From CBDBCU01 sp965243185 (GTDB lineage Bacteria > Chloroflexota > Dehalococcoidia > Lucifugimonadales > UBA3495), in the NCBI GenBank assembly GCA_965243185.1, contig OZ251531.1:1364001-1428000 (forward strand): 64,000 nucleotides of DNA, written 5' to 3'. The first letter of the stretch is position 1, and each line of letters starts with the position of its first letter. The position numbers and the translations under genes were made by a program. Positions 58,511 through 64,000 of this stretch are shown one piece after another. The notes below the pieces were generated by a model. That model was not told where the DNA came from. It saw nothing but the letters and a program-made list of their open reading frames with translations, and searched no databases.

Positions 58511-58999
58511 TTAAAAACACTGGTCTAACCAGCGGGACAGATCAATGTTGATGCGACTGGCACCGCTGAAATCGCCCCGCTCGATAGCCGCGATGTAGCG
58601 TGCCGTCAACCTGGCGTAGTTCTCGTTGGAACAGAAGTTAGCAGTCGTACGCGCGGGACGCGGCGTAGCTGTCGGACGCGGAGAGATTGGGGTAGGAGTG
58701 CTGGCAACTACATCTGTCCCGCCCATAGGACCGGGGACACCTTGAGGACCGGGCGGGCCTTGTACACCACGAGGACCTTGCGGACCTCGCCTCCCTTCTA
58801 TCCCTTCCGGCCCTCGTTGCCCAGGCGGGCCTTGCTGGCCCGGCTCACCCTGCGGCCCACGGGGGCCAACCGGCCCCGGCGGGCCGGAAATCGCATACTC
58901 CTGAACTATCCGCCGGACATCGTCCTCGGTCAACCCTTGCTGGCATCCGACCAAAGTCAGAGCCAGCGCAAACAAACCGATTATTAGGAAACGCGCCAT
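58511..58999 (-). CDS. Collagen-like repeat lipoprotein
   Basis: 162 residues with lipobox LTLVGC (Cys near 19); GGAGGG lies upstream of the start. After a short helix (LTEDDVRRIVQEYAI) comes an uninterrupted Gly-x-y collagen tract of about 18 triplets (GPPGPVGPRGPQGEPGQQGP and on). A Pro/Thr linker (TPTPISPRPTATPRPARTT) follows, then a 45-residue C-terminal helical cap with two Cys (NFCSNENYARLTARYIAAIE). Bacterial collagen-like lipoproteins form surface trimers and can act as adhesins; trimer formation here would be driven by the cap or the helix. Not in an operon. The 59000-59309 gap holds only promoter-like sequence. Confidence 0.85.
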   Translation of the reverse strand: MARFLIIGLFALALTLVGCQQGLTEDDVRRIVQEYAISGPPGPVGPRGPQGEPGQQGPPGQRGPEGIEGRRGPQGPRGVQGPPGPQGVPGPMGGTDVVASTPTPISPRPTATPRPARTTANFCSNENYARLTARYIAAIERGDFSGASRINIDLSRWLDQCF

Positions 59000-59309
59000 A
59001 CGCTAGAGAACCCTCCTTACGGTACTGGAATGTTGGACCTGTCACGGTGACCAATTCCCCAGCATACACCTACAAGGAGGGCGCGAACGCCCAACCTTCC
59101 GTTACGCGAAAGGTGTATGCAGTTTGAGGGGACACCGTGACGGGGATTATTATGCGGTCGATGGGGTGAGTTGTCAATGGGGAGACACCTCAAGTCCTAC
59201 CTACTACTCTCCGCCCTTTTATGGCATAATCTCCCCAACCCTTTCACCGGCAAAAGATAGCTGCGAATACCGCCCGGCTATAATTGGCGGTAGCAATTTC
59301 GGGAGCGCA

Positions 59310-60443
59310 ATGATTATGGCGAATACTGAGGAACGGGCGATTGGCTACTTGTCCCGCTTGGGGGCGCAGCCGGCTACTTCTTTTCAAGAGGGCGGCGTGG
59401 CTGGCGTGGTGCGGGAGATTTTGGGGGAGTTGGGCGTTAATCAGCAGTCGGATGATTACGGCAACATCATCACCCATTTGCCCGGCCGAGCCACTGACGC
59501 CGGGGCGGCCGCCGTCCCGCCTATTGCCTTTGTCGCCCACTTGGATCATCCGGGCTACGAGGCGGTGGCGGTGGACGGGGATTTGCTGTTGGCCAAGGCG
59601 ATGGGCGGCGTGCCGGCGGCGGCTTTTGCGCCGGGCGTACCGGTGCAGGTGTTGATACCCAACGGGCAGCGGCGGGCAGCGGTAACGGTCGGTGACAGCG
59701 GCGAGGGCGCGGAGCGGCGGGTTCTGCTGCGGTTGGCGGAACCGGGCCGGTTGGGGGAAGTTTCCTTGCCGGCGTCAGTAGTCTTTGACCTGCCGGATTT
59801 TCAAGAGGATGGGGACTTGATTCGGATGCGGGCGGCGGATGATTTGGCGGGCGTCGGCAGCATCCTGGCGACTTTGGCGGCCTTGACGGATGGGGATAGT
59901 ACGCCGCCGCCGGGAGAGGTTTTCGGGGTCTTTACCCGGGCTGAGGAGGTGGGATTAGTAGGAGCGCGGCTGCTGGCGGCCGCCGGGACTTTGCCGGCGG
60001 ATACGCTGGTGGTGTCGCTGGAATCCAGCCGTGCTTTGCCGGGAGCGGAAATCGGCGGCGGGCCGGTCATCCGGGTGGGAGATGCCGGCTTTACTTTTAA
60101 CGCTAACGCCGAAGCGGCGTTAATCCGGGCCCGGGAAGTATTGCAGGGCCGGCCGGAGGGTTTTAAGGCGCAGCGGCAGTTGATGAGCGGGGGTGTCTGC
60201 GAGGCGAGTGCCTTTGCCAACTGCGGTTACCGGGCTACGGGGATAGCATTCCCACTGGGCAACTACCACAACGGCGCGCCGGAGGGCGGGATCGAAGCGG
60301 AGTTTATTCACCGGGAGGATTACTTGGGCGGCGTTGCGCTGATGATGGCGGCAGTGGCGAATTTGCCGCAGCGGGAGAACACGGCATTTCGGCAACGGCT
60401 GCGGGAAGTGCCGGCCGAGTTTCGGGCGCGGTTGGGGGGATAG
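59310..60443 (+). CDS. M42-family metallopeptidase
   Basis: 377 residues from ATG 59310 (an alternative ATG at 59316 has better spacing from GGGAG); the -10-like CATAAT is at 59225. Metal-binding and catalytic segments: AHLDHPGYEAVAV near 80, ADDLAGVGSILATLAAL near 178 (bridging Asp), TRAEEVGLVGARLLAA near 212 (Glu-Glu), VSLESSRALPGAEIGG near 240 and FPLGNYHNGA near 320. M42/glutamyl-aminopeptidase-like enzymes are cytosolic aminopeptidases with two zinc or cobalt ions. No signal peptide. Converges with nadE; the 22-bp repeat array fills the gap between them. Confidence 0.8.
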   Translation: MIMANTEERAIGYLSRLGAQPATSFQEGGVAGVVREILGELGVNQQSDDYGNIITHLPGRATDAGAAAVPPIAFVAHLDHPGYEAVAVDGDLLLAKAMGGVPAAAFAPGVPVQVLIPNGQRRAAVTVGDSGEGAERRVLLRLAEPGRLGEVSLPASVVFDLPDFQEDGDLIRMRAADDLAGVGSILATLAALTDGDSTPPPGEVFGVFTRAEEVGLVGARLLAAAGTLPADTLVVSLESSRALPGAEIGGGPVIRVGDAGFTFNANAEAALIRAREVLQGRPEGFKAQRQLMSGGVCEASAFANCGYRATGIAFPLGNYHNGAPEGGIEAEFIHREDYLGGVALMMAAVANLPQRENTAFRQRLREVPAEFRARLGG

Positions 60444-60446
60444 GAC

Positions 60447-60590
60447 GAGCTGCGATTGAACCGGAAACAAGCCGCGAGCAAACCGGGAACGAGCTGCGAT
60501 TGAACCGGGAACTAACCGCGAGCAAACCGGGAACGAGGCGCGATTGAACCGGGAACGAACCGCGAGCAAACCGGAAACGAGCTGAGGTTA
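60447..60590. repeat. 22-bp tandem repeat array (44-bp higher-order period)
   Basis: Six and a half units of about 22 bp alternate between GAGCTGCGATTGAACCGGGA-type and GAACCGCGAGCAAACCGGGA-type, so the exact period is 44 bp (starts at 60447, 60491, 60535 and 60579). Units end in the shared AACCGGGAAC. They lie between the stop of the M42 peptidase and the stop of nadE, 40 bases before the latter. 22 is not a multiple of three and the region is not coding. Confidence 0.9.
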
Positions 60591-60629
60591 AGGCGGCGGG
60601 GGTAGGCAGTCTGCCGGGAAAATTGACGG

Positions 60630-62396
60630 CTAGGCGGGGCGGTAGCGGTTGACGATGGGGAGGCGGCGGTCTTTGCCAAAGGCGCGGGGGGTTATTTTGA
60701 CGCCGGGGGGCGATTGGCGGCGTTTGTATTCGTTGCGGTCCACGAAGGCGATAACCTGCCGGATGGCGGCCGGGTTGTGCCCCATGGCTACCATTTCGTC
60801 AAAGCTGTAATCCTGCTCGACATAGGCTTTAACGATGGGGTCGAGTTGGTCGTAGGGCGGCAGGGTGTCGGCGTCAAGCTGCTCCGGGCGGAGTTCGGCG
60901 CTGGGCGGCTTGTCGATGATGGCTTGGGGAATGGGCGGGTTGCTGGATACGCCGGCGGTGGCCAAGGCCGGGGGGCCGTGCCGGTTGCGCCAACGGGCCA
61001 GGGCATAGACCAGGGTTTTGGGGACATCTTTGAGGACGGCAAAGCCGCCGGCCATATCGCCGTATAAAGTGGCGTAGCCCATAGCCAGTTCGCTTTTGTT
61101 GCCGGTGGTCAGGGTGAGCCAGCCGAACTTGTTGGCCAGGGTCATCAGGATGTTGCCGCGGATGCGGGCTTGGACATTTTCCTCGGCGGTGTTGGCCGGG
61201 GTGTCATTGAAATATGGCTCAAGCATCGCGGTAAAGGCGTCGTGGGCCGGGGCGATGGGAATAGTCCAGCAGTCAATTCCCAGGTTGGCGGCCAGTTCTT
61301 GGGAGTCGCTGACGCTGCCCGCCGAGGAGTAGCGGGAGGGCATAGTAACGCCGAGGACATTTTCCGGGCCGAGGGCGTCGACGGCGATGGCGGCGGTGAG
61401 GGCGGAGTCGATGCCGCCGGACAATCCAATAAGGGTTTTGGCAAAGCCGCTTTTTCGCACATAATCGCGGGCGCCTACGGTCAGGGCTAGATAGACTTCG
61501 GCGGCCGGTTCTGGGGGGGCGGCCAAGGATGGCGGCGGCAGGGGCGGGCGTTCTTTAGGCGGCGCGGTGTCAAGAGTTACTACCACTGCATCGCCGATTT
61601 CCTGATGGATGGCGGCCGGTTCCTGGCGAGGGCGGGGGTCGCGGAGACGGGAGCGGAAAACGGCGGCTAAATCCAAATCGGCAATCAGCAAATCCTCGGT
61701 AAAGGCCGGGGCGCGGGCTAATAATTTGCCCTCCTGGTCGCAGATGATGCTGCTGCCGTCAAAGACCAGTTCATCCTGCCCGCCAACCATATTGAGGTAG
61801 GCGACGAACAAGCCGTTATCGGCGGCGCGGGTAGCAATCATTTTTTCCCGATAGGCGGCTTTGCCGGCGTGAAAGGGCGAGGCGTTGATGTTGACGATAA
61901 GGTCGGCGCCGGCGTCGCGCTGGACGGCGGCGGGGCCGACGGGATACCAGATGTCCTCGCAGATGTTGACGCCGACGCCGACGCCGTTAATGCGATAGAC
62001 CGGGCAGCGGCGGCCGCGCCGGAAGTAGCGGGCTTCGTCAAAGACGCCGTAGTTGGGCAGGTACATTTTGCGGTAGATGTCCACCAGTTGGCCGTTGCAG
62101 CCGATGGCGGCGGTGTTGGCAAGGTCCTGGTCAACGGCGACATAGCCAACAATTACGGCAATGCCCTGGGATGCGGCGATTATCCGCTCCATAGCGGCGA
62201 CATTGGCCTGGAGAAAGGAGGTCTTGAACAGCAAGTCCTCCGGGGGATAGCCGGTGATGGCGAGTTCGGGAAAGGCGATGAGGTCGGCGGCGGCGTTCCG
62301 GGCCCGGGCGATGTCGGCGATAATGCGGGCGGTGTTGCCGGCAATATCGCCAACGGTGGAATTGGATTGGGCGAGGGCCAAGCGGAAGTGTTGCAA
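60630..62396 (-). CDS. nadE: Glutamine-dependent NAD+ synthetase
   Basis: 588 residues from TTG 62396; GGAGTTATCTCC precedes it. The N-terminal nitrilase domain (about 1-265) has the triad Glu in FPELAITGYPPEDLL, Lys in YRKMYLPNYGVFDEARYF and Cys in VNICEDIWYP. The C-terminal synthetase domain has the pyrophosphate loop LIGLSGGIDSALTAAIAVDA near 320, TTGNKSELAMGYATLYGDMA near 445, and the terminal KITPRAFGKDRRLP. It makes NAD+ from NaAD, ATP and glutamine-derived ammonia. Together with nadD and nudC in this window it covers NAD formation and turnover. Normal length. Confidence 0.93.
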   Translation of the reverse strand: MQHFRLALAQSNSTVGDIAGNTARIIADIARARNAAADLIAFPELAITGYPPEDLLFKTSFLQANVAAMERIIAASQGIAVIVGYVAVDQDLANTAAIGCNGQLVDIYRKMYLPNYGVFDEARYFRRGRRCPVYRINGVGVGVNICEDIWYPVGPAAVQRDAGADLIVNINASPFHAGKAAYREKMIATRAADNGLFVAYLNMVGGQDELVFDGSSIICDQEGKLLARAPAFTEDLLIADLDLAAVFRSRLRDPRPRQEPAAIHQEIGDAVVVTLDTAPPKERPPLPPPSLAAPPEPAAEVYLALTVGARDYVRKSGFAKTLIGLSGGIDSALTAAIAVDALGPENVLGVTMPSRYSSAGSVSDSQELAANLGIDCWTIPIAPAHDAFTAMLEPYFNDTPANTAEENVQARIRGNILMTLANKFGWLTLTTGNKSELAMGYATLYGDMAGGFAVLKDVPKTLVYALARWRNRHGPPALATAGVSSNPPIPQAIIDKPPSAELRPEQLDADTLPPYDQLDPIVKAYVEQDYSFDEMVAMGHNPAAIRQVIAFVDRNEYKRRQSPPGVKITPRAFGKDRRLPIVNRYRPA

Positions 62397-62685
62397 GGAG
62401 ATAACTCCGGGCGATGGGTCGGGTACTGCCGGGTATTGTAACCTTTTTCGGGGGTGGTTGCATAGGGGACGGGGATTCGGTTTCGATTGGGGATGATTTT
62501 CAACCTTACGATATTAGCGAAAAGTTCATTTCAGCCACGATTGGACGAGGCAATTTCGGCTTAACCCTTGCCAGTTGCTTTTCCCTTTGCTACAATCCCC
62601 CCAGCGTCGACCGGGGCTACCCGGTAGCGGCGCGCCGAACCTAACCGCAAACCCAGTCGCAAATGTTATTGGAGGAGGTAGCATT

Positions 62686-63468
62686 ATGCCGTCCTTTTGG
62701 GAAAATCTCCGCTTTGCCGGGGAACGGGAGTTTGACGATATGCACGGCTATCAGGGCCTGGATATGGTGGCTTATGTCAGCCATCCGGCCCCCAGCGAAG
62801 GCGTAAGCTGGCCGGCGGTCATCGTCGTTCAAGAGGCTTTCGGGGTCAACGACCACATTCAGAAGGTCTGCGACCGCTTTGCCGCCAACGGCTATGTGGC
62901 CGTGGCCCCCGCCGTCTTTCACCGGGAGCATCCCAACCCCAAGCTGGGCTACACCGAGCAGGACTTCAGCATCGCCATCAACCAGTATATGGCGGCGCTG
63001 CGGGACGATGAGCTTGTGGCCGACATCAACGTAACCCTGAACTTCATCCAAAAGGAATACCAGCGCACCGTCGGGCAGAAAGTGGGCATCGTCGGCTACT
63101 GCGTGGGCGGGCGGATAACCTATCTGGCGGCGGCCAGCTGCCCGGGGCTCAGCGCGGCGGTGTCTTACTATCCGGGGCGGGTGCTGGTGCCCTTTGGCGA
63201 CGACAACCCGGCGCCGATTGACTTGACGGAGAACATTAAAATCCCGCTGATGGGGCAGTTCGGCGACCAGGACGCCAACCCGACGCCGGCGGATGTGGCG
63301 GTGATTGAGGAACGGGTCAAGGCCGCCGGCATCAACTACGATTTCAAGATGTACGAGGGGGCCGGCCACGGGTTTAACTGCGATGAGCGGGACAGCTACA
63401 ACGCGGCCGCCGCCGAGGATGCCTGGTCCCGGACTCTGGGCTGGTTTGACCGGCACCTGAAAAGCTAG
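62686..63468 (+). CDS. Dienelactone hydrolase family protein
   Basis: 260 residues from ATG 62686 (GGAGGAGGT 10 bases upstream; TACAAT at 62591). Alpha/beta hydrolase with a cysteine nucleophile: VGIVGYCVGGRITYLAA near 137, PLMGQFGDQDANPTPADVAV near 192 (Asp) and YEGAGHGFNCDERD near 225 (His). VIVVQEAFGVNDHIQKVCDR is the family N-terminal segment. DLH opens 4-carboxymethylene-but-2-en-4-olide in aromatic degradation, but many DLH-family proteins have other esterase roles. A terminator follows. Confidence 0.9.
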   Translation: MPSFWENLRFAGEREFDDMHGYQGLDMVAYVSHPAPSEGVSWPAVIVVQEAFGVNDHIQKVCDRFAANGYVAVAPAVFHREHPNPKLGYTEQDFSIAINQYMAALRDDELVADINVTLNFIQKEYQRTVGQKVGIVGYCVGGRITYLAAASCPGLSAAVSYYPGRVLVPFGDDNPAPIDLTENIKIPLMGQFGDQDANPTPADVAVIEERVKAAGINYDFKMYEGAGHGFNCDERDSYNAAAAEDAWSRTLGWFDRHLKS

Positions 63469-63495
63469 CGGCGGTTAAGACTGCCTAAAACAAAG

Positions 63496-63525
63496 CCCGG
63501 CCGCTGCAAAGCGGCCGGGTTTTTT
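63496..63525 (+). terminator. Strong rho-independent terminator
   Basis: Stem CCCGGCCGCT / AGCGGCCGGG with GCAA tetraloop and six T. It follows the dienelactone hydrolase gene. Confidence 0.85.
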
Positions 63526-63551
63526 GTTGCGGGGACGGCGGGATGGGCGGG

Positions 63552-63836
63552 TTAGACGGGGCGGGTTTGGTTGTTATAAGCCAGGGTTTCTTGGTAAAGG
63601 CGTTCCAGGTTGAGCCAAAAGGAGGCTTGGTTGCCCAAGATTTGGGCGAGGCTTTCGGCCAAGTCGGGGGTGATTTCCCGGCGGCCGGCGATGACCTGGT
63701 CAATCGTTTCCAAAGGCAATCGGCAGCGGGCGGCCAGTTGCTCCCGGGAGATGCCGAGGCACTCAATATCCTCGAGCAAGGACTCGCCCGGGGGAATGGC
63801 CAAGTTGGAGTAGCCGGTGTATTTTTTAGTCGTCAT
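63552..63836 (-). CDS. higA: HigA-family antitoxin (XRE helix-turn-helix)
   Basis: 94 residues. NLAIPPGESLLEDIECLGIS, REQLAARCRLPLETIDQVIA, GRREITPDLAESLAQIL and GNQASFWLNLERLYQETLA are diagnostic of the HigA addiction-module antidote family: a helix-turn-helix that represses its own operon and neutralises HigB. The ATG at 63836 lies inside the 3' end of the toxin gene (11-base overlap), giving the usual toxin-first order of hig operons. Confidence 0.88.
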   Translation of the reverse strand: MTTKKYTGYSNLAIPPGESLLEDIECLGISREQLAARCRLPLETIDQVIAGRREITPDLAESLAQILGNQASFWLNLERLYQETLAYNNQTRPV

Positions 63837-64000
63837 AGTGGCTGGTCACCTCGTAGATGATTAGCTGGTCGGGGGAGTCGCCGCGGGTGACGATGAGGCG
63901 GTAGCGGCCGATTAGAGTGATGGCGAATTTGCCGGCTTGTTGACCATGCAGGGCATGAATCCGCATCGGCCGGTCTGCGTACAGGTTTCGGAAAGAGTCA
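63826..64000 (-). CDS. higB: HigB/RelE-type toxin, C-terminal part (5' end outside the window)
   Basis: About 58 residues to the stop at 63826: SFRNLYADRPMRIHALHGQQ, AGKFAITLIGRYRLIVTRGD, then QLIIYEVTSHYDD. This is the C-terminal half of the RelE/HigB mRNA-interferase fold (LHG-x-x-x-G-x-Y/F-A-I-x-L then YRLIV and the final I-x-E-V strand). The gene starts beyond the window. Read together with the overlapping antitoxin it is a HigBA-like module. The catalytic details of the N-terminal half cannot be judged. Confidence 0.75.
   Translation of the reverse strand, partial: DSFRNLYADRPMRIHALHGQQAGKFAITLIGRYRLIVTRGDSPDQLIIYEVTSHYDD

Noticed and set aside
60447..60590. CRISPR array
   Set aside because: The 22-bp units are head to tail with no spacers; it is a tandem repeat.
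1..64000. tRNA or rRNA genes
   Set aside because: No cloverleaf with a recognisable T-loop (GTTCRANYC) and no rRNA core sequence was found by eye; a covariance-model search would be needed to exclude divergent ones.

Overview
This window is bacterial, GC-rich and densely coded on both strands, with short intergenic gaps and mostly Shine-Dalgarno-led genes. The mix of TPR proteins, proline/threonine-rich lipoproteins, GLUG and RCC1-type secreted proteins, DUF3500, MoCo hydroxylase subunits, Rieske-type oxygenase and thrC-NIL-MoaD operon resembles Chloroflexota (SAR202/Dehalococcoidia-like lineages). That assignment is an inference from gene style; no rRNA or tRNA was recognised here.

Layout. 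0-7.8 kb: a DUF4129 membrane protein cut by the window edge, a TPR protein, a hydantoinase-B subunit, a small-protein/retropepsin pair, an orphan Phd antitoxin, a frameshifted TPR protein preceded by a 17-base homopolymer, and a protein with a primase-like C-terminus. 7.8-14.5 kb: a hairpin MITE, a zinc alcohol dehydrogenase, a degenerate nucleotidyltransferase and nudC sharing a duplicated leader, then a same-strand run of alpha/beta hydrolase, RidA, FAH-family and glutamine-synthetase-like genes. 14.8-19.3 kb: tandem copies of a prodomain lipoprotein plus truncated subtilase, an IS5-family copy, and most of an IS6-family element that carries a DNA adenine methylase.

19.5-28.7 kb: ppk2, a Nudix gene, a phased DnaA-box cluster, obgE-nadD, a coiled-coil nuclease-like protein, a large HELSH-motif lipoprotein and the thrC-NIL-MoaD operon. 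28.9-33.5 kb: the first of two paralogous secreted proteins with a covarying leader hairpin, a broken Rieske oxygenase, a truncated membrane protein, the second identical IS5 copy, and the other end of the IS6 element with the N-terminal half of a clan AA protease. 33.5-44.7 kb: ygfZ-like, UDG-like, GH15, DUF1640 and MFS genes, the second secreted paralogue and a GLUG-repeat giant. 45-64 kb: an IS1-family element, an RCC1-repeat lipoprotein, DUF3500, a cluster of small accessory genes (DUF6883, DUF4926, PaREP1/HEPN, DUF4268), a molybdenum hydroxylase operon interrupted by two HEPN-like genes and a frameshifted DNA methylase, a collagen-like lipoprotein, an M42 peptidase, a 22-bp tandem array, NAD synthetase, dienelactone hydrolase and a HigBA-type toxin-antitoxin pair.

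The strongest structural result is a reconstructible history. An IS6-family element with a methylase passenger inserted into a clan AA aspartic protease gene, with an 8-bp target duplication GATGATTG. An IS5-family element then landed in its 5' leader at CTAG. Recombination with an identical inverted IS5 copy inverted about 14.8 kb, so the protease halves and the IS6 ends now lie 14 kb apart in opposite orientation. Several genes are frameshifted (TPR 5375-6768, IS6 transposase, Rieske oxygenase, second methylase). These may be real decay or assembly indels.
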